DNA of 5,554 nt, from the NCBI GenBank assembly GCA_035272265.1, contig DATEQV010000528.1:1-5554 (forward strand). The letters are read 5' to 3'. The position numbers and the translations under genes were made by a program. Below the pieces are notes generated by a model. It was not told the origin of the DNA. It made no database searches and saw only the letters and a list, made by a program, of their open reading frames with translations. This DNA comes from Acidisphaera sp035272265. Lineage in GTDB: Bacteria > Pseudomonadota > Alphaproteobacteria > Acetobacterales > Acetobacteraceae. Positions 1 to 5,535 of this stretch are shown piece by piece (position 1 is the stretch's first letter; every line of letters starts with the position of its first letter).

Positions 1-301
1 CGGCACGCTGTTCGTGGGCTCGCGTCCGCGCATCGTGGAGATCAAGGGCATCCGCGTCGAGGCCGACTTCGCACCGCACATGCTGTACGTGACCAACCAC
101 GACAAGCCGGGCTTCATCGGCCGGTTCGGCGCGACTCTGGGCGGTGCGGGGATCAATATCGCGACGTTCCACCTCGGCCGCGCCGTGCAAGGCGGCGACG
201 CGATCTGCCTGGTGTCGGTCGACGAGCCGGTGCCGAACGACGTGCTGGCGATGGTGCAGACCCTGCCGATGGTGCTGCAGGCGACGCCGCTGTCGTTCTG
301 A
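1..301 (+). CDS. serA: D-3-phosphoglycerate dehydrogenase, C-terminal ACT domain (5' end outside window)
   Basis: This is the 3' end of a gene read in frame from base 2 (Gly-Thr-Leu-Phe-Val...) to TGA at 299-301. The GTG at 14 is internal, not the start, because the frame is open to the window edge. The residues PRIVEIKGIRVEA match the strand that joins the regulatory region to the ACT domain in SerA. They are followed by HMLYVTNHDKPGFIGRFG, the first strand and helix of an ACT domain, with the typical DKPG turn, and then GINIATFHLGR and AICLVSVDEPVP. SerA oxidises 3-phosphoglycerate to 3-phosphohydroxypyruvate in the cytoplasm, the first step of serine synthesis; in many bacteria the ACT domain binds serine for feedback inhibition. 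The catalytic and NAD-binding domains are not in the window, so activity cannot be judged. Another 2-hydroxyacid dehydrogenase with an ACT tail is possible but less likely. Confidence 0.88.
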   Translation, partial: GTLFVGSRPRIVEIKGIRVEADFAPHMLYVTNHDKPGFIGRFGATLGGAGINIATFHLGRAVQGGDAICLVSVDEPVPNDVLAMVQTLPMVLQATPLSF

Positions 302-309
302 CGCTTTTC

Positions 310-400
310 CGTCATTGCGAGGAGCGTAGCGACGAAGCAACCCAGGGCCGCACATCCGCCGCTTGGGGCGCGTCTCTGGGTTGCTTCACTTCGCTCACCA
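310..400 (+). repeat. Dispersed palindromic repeat (GTCATTGCGAG type), complete copy
   Basis: The spacer after serA holds a long imperfect hairpin. A perfect 12-bp inverted repeat lies at 334-345 (GAAGCAACCCAG) and 376-387 (CTGGGTTGCTTC), separated by 30 bases. Outside it the pairing continues imperfectly: GGAGCGTAGCGAC on the left faces ACTTCGCTC on the right. The left edge, GTCATTGCGAGGAGCG, is the hallmark of a short palindromic element found in many proteobacterial intergenic regions, usually in multiple copies. The same sequence recurs reversed at 1219-1253. It contains no ORF. Transcribed, it would form a stable hairpin at the end of the serA mRNA and could help terminate or protect it, although no U-run follows. 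Confidence 0.75.
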
Positions 401-424
401 CTTTCTGCATCGACGACGCCGCGA

Positions 425-862
425 TCACCTGACCCGGATTCCCGCGCTCCCCGGCAGGCCGAGAGTTTTCCCGGCCTTCAGCAAGGTCTTGTCGAGGGTG
501 TAGATCGCGGTGGCGCGATGATTGGCGGCGATAGCCAAGTGCAGGGCATCACCGGCTCGTAGTCCTGTCTCGTACCTGCCGAGATACCGCTTGGCCAGTT
601 CGAAGTCGTCAGCGTCCACAGGCAGGATCGCGAAAGACGCCTCCACCATCGCCTCGAACTCCGCATCGGCCTGCGCGGCGGCGCGGCGGTCCAATCCGCC
701 GATGCGAACCTCCCTGGCGATGACCGATGAGAACTCCACGCTCGTCCAATGGCTCACGGTGCACTCTTCCGAACGCAACCCGCTGAGGAACGCGACGACC
801 TTGTCGCTGGTGGCTTCCGGAAGAATGACCGGCACCAGGAAGCTGGTGTCGAAATAGAGCAC
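425..862 (-). CDS. vapC: PIN-domain toxin, VapC-like ribonuclease
   Basis: This 145-residue protein has the size and layout of a PIN-domain toxin, a Mg2+-dependent RNase that cleaves RNA (tRNA or rRNA in studied VapCs) when freed from its antitoxin. The expected acidic residues are present: Asp5 in the N-terminal LYFDTSFLV strand, Glu43 in SVEFSSVIAR, Asp105 in RAGDALHLA, and Asp124 in IYTLDKTL. The start is GTG at 860-862, placed so that the FDTS strand falls at residues 4-7 as is usual. No strong Shine-Dalgarno precedes it, and the antitoxin stop lies 12 bases upstream, so it is probably translated by coupling. The gene reads toward serA and ends just before the dispersed repeat. It looks intact, with no frameshift. 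The target RNA cannot be read from the sequence. Confidence 0.9.
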   Translation of the reverse strand: MLYFDTSFLVPVILPEATSDKVVAFLSGLRSEECTVSHWTSVEFSSVIAREVRIGGLDRRAAAQADAEFEAMVEASFAILPVDADDFELAKRYLGRYETGLRAGDALHLAIAANHRATAIYTLDKTLLKAGKTLGLPGSAGIRVR

Positions 863-874
863 GTGCCGTCGGTC

Positions 875-1114
875 TCACCGACCTTCGTCACGCATCTCGC
901 GCAACAGTTCGGAGCTCGGTCGCCGCAAGCGCGGCATGGTGGCGCGAAAAGCAGCCAACCGTTCCAGGTCCAGGGGACGCTTGGCCGGCGTCGCGGAACG
1001 GAGGTGGGCCACCGCCCGGCCATGCCGCGTGATCGTCACTTCCTCGCCGGCTTCCACCTTGTCCAGCAGCTCGCTCAGATGTGCTTTCGCCTGAGCCAGA
1101 CTGACCGTGACCAT
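875..1114 (-). CDS. Phd/YefM-family antitoxin
   Basis: This 79-residue protein begins at ATG 1112-1114. The N-terminal half (MVTVSLAQAKAHLSELLDKV, then EAGEEVTITRHGRAVAHLRS) is the typical Phd/YefM fold, a DNA-binding dimer in which the AKAHLSELLD helix and the EEVTITRHGRAVAHL hairpin are the family signature. The C-terminal part, from about residue 45, is rich in Arg, Leu and Glu (LERLAAFRATMPRLRR...) and is the likely toxin-binding segment. The upstream AGG in ATAGGTTTGG is a modest ribosome binding site. The gene precedes the toxin by 12 bases, the usual antitoxin-first order. It should neutralise the PIN toxin and repress its own operon by binding the inverted repeat at 1127-1150. Calling it VapB would describe the pairing, but the fold looks Phd-like, not AbrB- or RHH-like. 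Confidence 0.9.
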   Translation of the reverse strand: MVTVSLAQAKAHLSELLDKVEAGEEVTITRHGRAVAHLRSATPAKRPLDLERLAAFRATMPRLRRPSSELLREMRDEGR

Positions 1115-1126
1115 GATCCAAACCTA

Positions 1127-1150
1127 TTATGACCAGAAATCTGGTCATAA
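1127..1150 (-). promoter_or_regulatory. Probable toxin-antitoxin operator (perfect inverted repeat)
   Basis: TTATGACCAG (1127-1136), a 4-base centre AAAT, then CTGGTCATAA (1141-1150) form a perfect 10-bp inverted repeat. It begins 12 bases upstream of the antitoxin ATG on the minus strand, in an AT-rich patch of an otherwise GC-rich region. On the minus strand its inner end reads CATAATAGG, a plausible but unproved -10 box. Phd/YefM antitoxins, alone or with the toxin, are known to bind palindromes at this position and repress transcription, which is the inferred role here. I could not assign a convincing -35 box. Confidence 0.72.
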
Positions 1151-1218
1151 AGTAGCGATGCCTGAAGGCGGCAGCAAGGGTTGCCATCCGGGGAGCCATG
1201 CGGCTTGGTGCCTGTCCT

Positions 1219-1253
1219 TGCGGCCCTGGGTCGCTTCGCTCGCAACGACGAGG
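1219..1253 (-). repeat. Second copy of dispersed repeat, reversed and partial
   Basis: Read on the minus strand this stretch gives CTCGTCGTTGCGAGCGAAGC followed by GACCCAGGGCCGCA. It matches the left arm of the repeat at 310-352 with a few substitutions and a short internal deletion. The 12-mer CCCAGGGCCGCA is identical in both (341-352 and the complement of 1219-1230). The partner arm that would complete a hairpin is not clear here, so this is a half-copy or a decayed copy. It lies between the toxin-antitoxin operator and the epimerase start, ending just before that gene's ribosome binding site. Confidence 0.6.
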
Positions 1254-1271
1254 ATCGGGAGAACCTGACCC

Positions 1272-2273
1272 ATGCCCCGCCACACCTTCTTCTGCATCGA
1301 CGGCCACACCTGCGGCAATCCGGTGCGCCTGGTGGCAGGCGGCGGCCCGCTCCTCCCGCACGCGCCGATGCTCGACCGGCGGCAGGTCTTCATGCGCGAC
1401 CACGACTGGGTCCGCACCGCGCTGATGTTCGAACCCCGCGGCCACGACGTCATGTCCGGCACGATCCTCTATCCGGCGTTCCGCGACGACTGCGACGTCG
1501 GCGTGATCTACATCGAGGTCAGCGGCTGCCTGCCGATGTGCGGCCACGGCACCATCGGCACCGTCACCTTCGCCATCGAGGAAGGCCTCGTCACCCCGCG
1601 CACGCCCGGCCGTCTGGCGCTCGACACGCCCGCGGGCCGCGTGGACGCCTACTTCGAGATGGACGGGACCCACGTCGCCAGCGTCCGCATCCACAACGTG
1701 CCGAGCTTCCTCTACGCGACCGAAGTGCCGATCGAGGTCGAAGGCCTCGGCCGCCTGGTGATCGACGTCGCTTACGGCGGCAACTTCTACGCCATCATCG
1801 AGCCGCAGCCGAACTACCCCGGCATCGACGCTCTCGGCGCGCTGCAGCTGATCGCCCTCAGCCCGAAGGTCCGCCGCGCCGCGCAGTCCGCGGTGGACGC
1901 CGTACACCCCGACGATGCGCGCATCCGCGGCGTCAGCCACATCATGTGGTGCGACGCGCCGCGCGAGGCGCGCGCCCACGCGCGCAACGCCGTCTTCTAC
2001 GGCGACAAGGCGATCGACCGCTCGCCCTGCGGCACCGGCACCTCGGCGCGCATGGCGCAGCTCGCGGCCAAGGGGCGGCTGAAGCCGGGCGACGCCTTCG
2101 TCCACGAAAGCATCATCGGCACGCTGTTCGACGGCAGGGTGGAATCAGCGACCGAGGTCTCCGGCCACGCCGCCATCCGCCCCTCGGTCGCCGGCTGGTC
2201 GCGCATCACCGGGCACAACACGATCTTCGTCGACGACCGCGACCCGCTGCGCCACGGCTTCCAGGTGCTCTGA
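1272..2273 (+). CDS. 4-hydroxyproline 2-epimerase (proline racemase family)
   Basis: This 333-residue protein is full length for the family. It should interconvert trans-4-hydroxy-L-proline and cis-4-hydroxy-D-proline, the entry step of bacterial hydroxyproline catabolism, in the cytoplasm and without a cofactor. Both catalytic cysteines are present: Cys90 in LPMCGHGTIG and Cys253 in DRSPCGTGTSARMA. This argues against trans-3-hydroxyproline dehydratase, in which the second cysteine is replaced by Thr. The N-terminal IDGHTCGNPVRLV and the central AYGGNFYAI are also family hallmarks. The ATG at 1272 is preceded by GGGAG at 1257-1261, ten bases away. No D-hydroxyproline dehydrogenase, deaminase or transporter gene is visible, so the pathway partners must lie elsewhere. 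Proline racemase is the main alternative; residue-level substrate preference was not resolved. It converges on the bactofilin gene with a 12-base gap. Confidence 0.88.
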   Translation: MPRHTFFCIDGHTCGNPVRLVAGGGPLLPHAPMLDRRQVFMRDHDWVRTALMFEPRGHDVMSGTILYPAFRDDCDVGVIYIEVSGCLPMCGHGTIGTVTFAIEEGLVTPRTPGRLALDTPAGRVDAYFEMDGTHVASVRIHNVPSFLYATEVPIEVEGLGRLVIDVAYGGNFYAIIEPQPNYPGIDALGALQLIALSPKVRRAAQSAVDAVHPDDARIRGVSHIMWCDAPREARAHARNAVFYGDKAIDRSPCGTGTSARMAQLAAKGRLKPGDAFVHESIIGTLFDGRVESATEVSGHAAIRPSVAGWSRITGHNTIFVDDRDPLRHGFQVL

Positions 2274-2285
2274 GCGTCCGGGCTC

Positions 2286-2648
2286 CTACGCCGCGACCGT
2301 CTGCCGGCTCAGCGGCGGCGGGAAGGGCAGGTGGCCGGCGGTGCGGATCAGCGCGTCGATCTGCGCCCCCGGCTCCACCACCAGCGAACGGCAGCGCAGC
2401 ACGCCGACGATCTTCCCCGTGCGGCGCAGCCGCAAGGTCCCCTCGGTGGTCAGCGAGCCGTCGACCAGCCCGGCGATGTCGGCCTCCTCGACCATCACCA
2501 GGCCGCTGACCGAGCCCCCCTCGGCCACCACCACGCTGCGCGCCCGCAGTGTGCCGGTCGCGAACGACCCGCCGATCCAGAATCGCGTCGGCCCGTTGAT
2601 CGTGCCGCTGATCCGGATGCCCCGCGCGATCTCGAAAACCTCGTCCAT
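2286..2648 (-). CDS. Small bactofilin-family (polymer-forming cytoskeletal) protein
   Basis: The chosen start is ATG 2646-2648, preceded by AAGG a few bases upstream, giving 120 residues. The frame stays open further upstream, but that extension is Arg/Pro-rich, low in similarity to anything and overlaps the divergent gene. The protein shows short repeating beta-strand units rich in Gly and Val: IRISGTINGP, FWIGGSFATGTL, SVVVAEGGSVSGLV, ADIAGLVDGSL, LRLRRTGKIVGVL, and SLVVEPGAQIDALI. This ladder is what the bactofilin beta-helix looks like. Bactofilins polymerise without nucleotide and act as cytoplasmic or membrane-associated scaffolds for cell wall enzymes, stalks or polarity. There is no transmembrane segment. 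The C-terminal tail (HLPFPPPLSRQTVAA) is Pro-rich and probably disordered. No M23 peptidase, a frequent bactofilin neighbour, is next to it, so its specific role is unknown. Confidence 0.82.
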   Translation of the reverse strand: MDEVFEIARGIRISGTINGPTRFWIGGSFATGTLRARSVVVAEGGSVSGLVMVEEADIAGLVDGSLTTEGTLRLRRTGKIVGVLRCRSLVVEPGAQIDALIRTAGHLPFPPPLSRQTVAA

Positions 2649-2814
2649 GCCAACCTTGGAAAGCCGTGCCTTGCGAATCGGCCTGCGGACAATACGAGAA
2701 CGTCCGGGCCCCGAACGCAACCGGCCAGCCGCCCGTCTTTGGTGTCGGATGTTACACGACACTACGACCTGTTGCTTGCCCCCCACGCGCCGGGTGCCTA
2801 TTCCAGGCGGCACT
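2649..2814. promoter_or_regulatory. Divergent spacer between bactofilin and two-component operon
   Basis: This 166-base region must contain the start signals of the bactofilin gene (minus) and the two-component operon (plus), since the two are transcribed apart. The stretch around 2750-2777 (GTTACACGACACTACGACC, then TGTTGCTT) is less GC-rich than its surroundings and holds ACGAC twice, eight bases apart. No -35/-10 pair with proper spacing could be assigned, so the promoter call rests on gene orientation alone. AGGCGG at 2805-2810 is the ribosome binding site of the response regulator. Confidence 0.4.
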
Positions 2815-3540
2815 ATGGAGCCACAGCCGCATATCGCCCTGGTCGAGGACGACCCGGAGATCGGGACCATGCTCGCCGGCTTCCTCGGCGACCACGGGTT
2901 CCGGGTCAGCCGGGCGATCGACGGCAAGGGCCTCGAGCGCATCCTGGGCGCGGGCCCGATCGACCTCGTGGTGCTCGACATCATGCTGCCGGGCGAGGAC
3001 GGGCTGTCGATCTGCCGCCGCCTGCGCGGCAAGTCGGCGGTGCCGATCATCATGCTCACCGCACTCGGCACCGAAACCGACCGCATCGTCGGGCTCGAGA
3101 TGGGCGCCGACGACTACCTGTCCAAGCCGTTCAGCCCCCGCGAGCTGCTCGCGCGCGTGCGCGCCGTGCTCCGCCGCGGCCAGCTCTCCGAAGCCGCGCA
3201 GAGCGACAAGCCGGTCACCATGATCTTCGAGGGCTGGCGGCTCGACACCGCTACCCGCCAGCTGTTCGATCCCAACAACGTCCGCGTGCCGCTGACCAGC
3301 GGCGAGTTCAACATGCTCGCCGTGTTCTGCCAGCAGTCGCGCAAGGTGCTGTCGCGCGACCAGCTGCTCGACCTGCTGCACGGACGCGCGGCCGCGGTGT
3401 TCGACCGCAGCATCGACATCCAGGTCAGCCGCCTGCGCCGCAAGATCGAGCCCGACCCGAAGGAGCCGAGCTTCATCAAGACCGTGCGCTACGGCGGCTA
3501 CATGTTCACGCCCAAGGTCTCCGTCGCGGCCGAGGCCTGA
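2815..3540 (+). CDS. OmpR-family response regulator
   Basis: This 241-residue protein has a receiver domain (about 5-120) and a winged-helix DNA-binding domain (about 135-235). Receiver hallmarks are present: acidic pair Asp12/Asp13 in LVEDDPEIG, phosphoacceptor Asp55 in LVVLDIMLPGEDG, Thr82 in IIMLTALG, and Lys104 in YLSKPFSPREL. The effector domain shows PLTSGEFNML, the DRSIDIQVSRLRRKIE recognition helix (about 197-212) and the IKTVRYGGYMF wing. The ATG at 2815 is preceded by AGGCGG four bases away; a longer frame exists upstream but gives a non-homologous extension into the spacer. The stop overlaps the kinase start by one base, so the two proteins are co-translated partners. It should bind DNA as a phosphorylated dimer. 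Its targets are unknown; the Spy-like gene downstream is a candidate. Confidence 0.95.
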   Translation: MEPQPHIALVEDDPEIGTMLAGFLGDHGFRVSRAIDGKGLERILGAGPIDLVVLDIMLPGEDGLSICRRLRGKSAVPIIMLTALGTETDRIVGLEMGADDYLSKPFSPRELLARVRAVLRRGQLSEAAQSDKPVTMIFEGWRLDTATRQLFDPNNVRVPLTSGEFNMLAVFCQQSRKVLSRDQLLDLLHGRAAAVFDRSIDIQVSRLRRKIEPDPKEPSFIKTVRYGGYMFTPKVSVAAEA

Positions 3541-4838
3541 TGCGCGCGCGGCTGATCCCACGCAGCACCGCCGGCCAGCTCGCGGCGATCGTCGTGCTGG
3601 CGACCGTCGGGGCGCACATGGTCGCCCTGATGATCTGGATCGGCACGCGCAACCCGACGCCGCCGGTGATACGCAATGTCAGCATGCGGATCACGATGCT
3701 CGTGCGGGCCTGCACCGCGCTGCCGCCGGACGCGTGCGAGACGGCCCTCGCGGCGGTTTCGACCCCGAACTTCGCCACCGCCTGGGCTTCAGCTCTGCCG
3801 CAGTCGGAGGGACAACCAGACCCGTCGGTGGCGAGCCTCGCCGGCGATGTCGCGGCCGCTGTCGCGCCCACCCCAACGCACGTCGCCGCCACCCCCGCAG
3901 GCAGCGTCGTCAGCGTGGCCGTCGGGGATCACTACGCGCAGTTCCGGGTCCCGCCGAAATTGCTGCAGCGGCGCGAGCCGAGCCCGCTCAAGCGCGTGCT
4001 GGTCCTGCTGGTCGTCACCGCCTTGCCGGTGCTGGTGCTCACGCTGTGGGGCGTGCGGCAGGTCACGCGCCCGCTCGCGGCACTGGCCCAGGCGGCGGGA
4101 TCGATCGACGGCGACGGCGCGGCGCCGGCGCTGCCCGAGCAGGGGACGCACGAGGTCCGCAAGCTCGCGCGCGCGTTCAACGGCCTGCTCGATCGCCTGC
4201 ACCGTTTCGTCACCGAGCGCACCCGTACGCTGGCCGCGATCAGCCACGACCTGCGCACGCCGCTGACCCGCATGCGCCTGCGCATCGAAGGCGTCGAGGA
4301 CGAGGCGCTGCGCGACCGCCTGCTCAAGGACGTGCGCATGATGGAGCTGATGATCGGCTCCAGCCTGTCGCTGCTGGAGAGCCAGGAGAAGCGCGAGCCG
4401 GAGGAATCGGTCGACCTCGGCGTGCTGTTGCAGACGATCTGCGACGAGTTCGCCGATGCCGGCAACGACGTGACCTATGCCGGTCCGCTGCGTTGCCCCG
4501 CGCTGTGCCGGCCGCGCGCGCTGGAGCGGGCGGTCAACAACGTCATCGACAACGCGATCAAGTTCGGCGGCGCCGCGCGGGTGAACCTGCACGCCGAGAC
4601 GACCGCGTTGGAGATCGACATCGAGGACGACGGTCCGGGCATTCCCGACGCGCTGAAGGACGACGTGCTCAAGCCGTTTTATCGCGGCCGGACCGTGCGC
4701 GGCGAAGGCGGCGGCAGCGGGCTGGGGCTGGCGATCGCGCAGACGATCGTGGCGGGCCATGGCGGCGCGCTCGCCTTGCAGGACCGCGAGCCGCACGGAC
4801 TGCGCGTCCGCCTGAAGCTTCCGCGAGTCCGCGCCTGA
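3540..4838 (+). CDS. EnvZ-like membrane sensor histidine kinase
   Basis: This is a 432-residue inner-membrane kinase. The ATG at 3540-3542 overlaps the regulator stop as TGATG, indicating translational coupling. Transmembrane segments lie at about 13-35 and 151-171, enclosing a periplasmic domain of roughly 115 residues. A HAMP linker follows (about 172-225, with VTRPLAALAQAA). The dimerisation box AAISHDLRTPLTRMRL carries phosphoacceptor His236 and is of the EnvZ type. The ATPase domain has the N box NNVIDNAIKFGG (333-344), the G1 box EDDGPGIP (362-369) and the G2 box GGGSGLGLAI (390-399), so all catalytic motifs are intact. The periplasmic domain matches no sensor fold I recognise; it is Ala/Pro/Thr-rich and contains Cys58 and Cys66, which could form a disulfide or a metal site. 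Its partner is surely the preceding regulator. The stimulus is not evident; the downstream Spy-like gene hints at envelope or metal stress. Confidence 0.94.
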   Translation: MRARLIPRSTAGQLAAIVVLATVGAHMVALMIWIGTRNPTPPVIRNVSMRITMLVRACTALPPDACETALAAVSTPNFATAWASALPQSEGQPDPSVASLAGDVAAAVAPTPTHVAATPAGSVVSVAVGDHYAQFRVPPKLLQRREPSPLKRVLVLLVVTALPVLVLTLWGVRQVTRPLAALAQAAGSIDGDGAAPALPEQGTHEVRKLARAFNGLLDRLHRFVTERTRTLAAISHDLRTPLTRMRLRIEGVEDEALRDRLLKDVRMMELMIGSSLSLLESQEKREPEESVDLGVLLQTICDEFADAGNDVTYAGPLRCPALCRPRALERAVNNVIDNAIKFGGAARVNLHAETTALEIDIEDDGPGIPDALKDDVLKPFYRGRTVRGEGGGSGLGLAIAQTIVAGHGGALALQDREPHGLRVRLKLPRVRA

Positions 4839-4891
4839 CCGTCGCGCCGGAGGCGCGCCCCTCACCGTTGCGCCGGCCGGCGCGCCCCTCG
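4839..4891. repeat. Two tandem GC-rich hairpin repeats after the kinase gene
   Basis: Starting right after the kinase stop, two imperfect 26-27-base copies lie head to tail: 4839-4864 and 4865-4891. Both begin CCGT(C/T)GCGCCGG and end GGCGCGCCCCTC. Each has a self-complementary core: CGCGCC-GGA-GGCGCG (4843-4857), and the perfect 14-base palindrome GCGCCGGCCGGCGC (4870-4883). They could act as an attenuator, processing site or weak terminator that separates expression of the kinase from the Spy-like gene. No T-run follows, so a standard intrinsic terminator is not supported. Confidence 0.6.
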
Positions 4892-4977
4892 CAACAGGCT
4901 GTCACGCGTCGAGGCGCTTCGATCCACGCCGGATGAGCGCGCGTTACCTCGGCGACCGATATTCGGGACCTAACACG

Positions 4978-4983
4978 AGGAGG
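4978..4983 (+). promoter_or_regulatory. Strong ribosome binding site of the Spy-like gene
   Basis: AGGAGG is a perfect anti-Shine-Dalgarno match ending nine bases before the ATG at 4993. It decides the start: an in-frame upstream codon at 4933 would add 20 residues ahead of a clear signal peptide. It is the strongest ribosome binding site in the window, which suggests a protein made in quantity when transcribed. Confidence 0.8.
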
Positions 4984-4992
4984 ACCGGGACA

Positions 4993-5535
4993 ATGCAAAA
5001 TCGGTTACGCACGGCGCTGCTCACGGCGGGGATCGGCACGATGCTCGCGGGCGGATTCGCCTTCGCGCAGCAATCGCAAACCCAGCCGCAAGCGCCCCGG
5101 ATGGAGATGCCGGGACACGAGCCCGGCGGTGCCGGCTGGGGCGCGATGATGGGGCTGCGCATCGCCGGCCGGATGAACGCGTTGCAGACCTATCTCGGCA
5201 TCACGCCGCAACAGCAGGACGCCTGGGGCGCGTTCGCGCAGGCGGCGATCGCGATGGCGCCGACCGACGGCGGCCCGCGCGAGATGGCTCGCCTGGGTGC
5301 TTTCGAGGGGATCGACCGGATGACGCAGCGGGCGCAGGACATCGCGCAGAAGGCGCAGAAGCTCGACCAGGCGGCGCAGGCGCTGAAGGCCGTGCTGACG
5401 GCCGACCAGATCAAGAAGGCCGACGAGCTCTGGACGGCGCGCATGGAGATGCGCGAGCACCGCTGGCAGCACTGGATGCAGCGCTGGCTCCGCCACGACG
5501 ACGACCACGACGGACACGACGGCGACCGGCAGTAA
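4993..5535 (+). CDS. Periplasmic Spy/CpxP-like protein (LTxxQ family) with His/Asp-rich tail
   Basis: This is a 180-residue secreted protein. Residues 1-25 form a signal peptide: basic MQNRLR, a hydrophobic core, and AFA before Gln26. The mature part is mostly helical. It has two LTxxQ-type motifs, ITPQQ at 70-74 within LGITPQQQDAWGAFAQA, and LTADQ at 135-139, as in Spy and CpxP, ATP-independent periplasmic chaperones. The segment 107-134 is Gln/Ala-rich and looks like a long helix. Met-rich patches (RMEMPGHEPG near 36-45; MEMREH at 151-156) lead into a C-terminus with three Trp and a run of His and Asp (168-178), a plausible metal-binding tail. Relatives include the metal-linked ZraP and CnrX. 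It follows a two-component operon in the same direction after 154 bases, so co-transcription or control by that system is likely but unproved. Chaperone function is inferred from family membership. Confidence 0.82.
   Translation: MQNRLRTALLTAGIGTMLAGGFAFAQQSQTQPQAPRMEMPGHEPGGAGWGAMMGLRIAGRMNALQTYLGITPQQQDAWGAFAQAAIAMAPTDGGPREMARLGAFEGIDRMTQRAQDIAQKAQKLDQAAQALKAVLTADQIKKADELWTARMEMREHRWQHWMQRWLRHDDDHDGHDGDRQ

Noticed and set aside
310..400. CRISPR array or tRNA-like structure in the spacer after serA
   Set aside because: There is a single hairpin with no regularly spaced repeats and no cloverleaf. The sequence fits a dispersed palindromic repeat.
888..2105. Long minus-strand open frame (405 codons) opposite the epimerase gene
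   Set aside because: It is antisense to a well-supported enzyme gene, has a low-complexity Arg/Ala/Asp/Val composition typical of GC-rich shadow frames, and runs into the antitoxin region out of frame.
2752..2759. Short match TTACACGA here and TAACACGA at 4971-4978, considered as a shared regulator box
   Set aside because: It is only eight bases with one mismatch, and the second copy overlaps the ribosome binding site. It is not distinguishable from chance without a genome-wide motif search.
2649..3086. Extended N-terminus for the bactofilin in the same frame
   Set aside because: The extension would overlap the divergent response regulator gene and shows no beta-helix repeats. The ATG at 2646-2648 has a good ribosome binding site and starts the recognisable domain.
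2331..3539. 5' part of an open frame continuous with the kinase gene, suggesting a much larger fusion protein
   Set aside because: The upstream part overlaps the response regulator in another frame and is Arg/Pro-rich without motifs. The kinase start at 3540, in a TGATG overlap just before the first membrane helix, is the natural start.
3789..4865. Long minus-strand open frame opposite the kinase gene
   Set aside because: The plus-strand kinase has intact H, N and G motifs. The antisense frame is Arg/Ala/Gln-rich and has no recognisable domain.
4839..4992. Separate promoter for the Spy-like gene
   Set aside because: AT-richer hexamers near 4944-4970 (TTACCT, GATATT) do not have proper -35/-10 spacing, and no extracytoplasmic sigma-type pair was seen. 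A promoter may exist but cannot be assigned.
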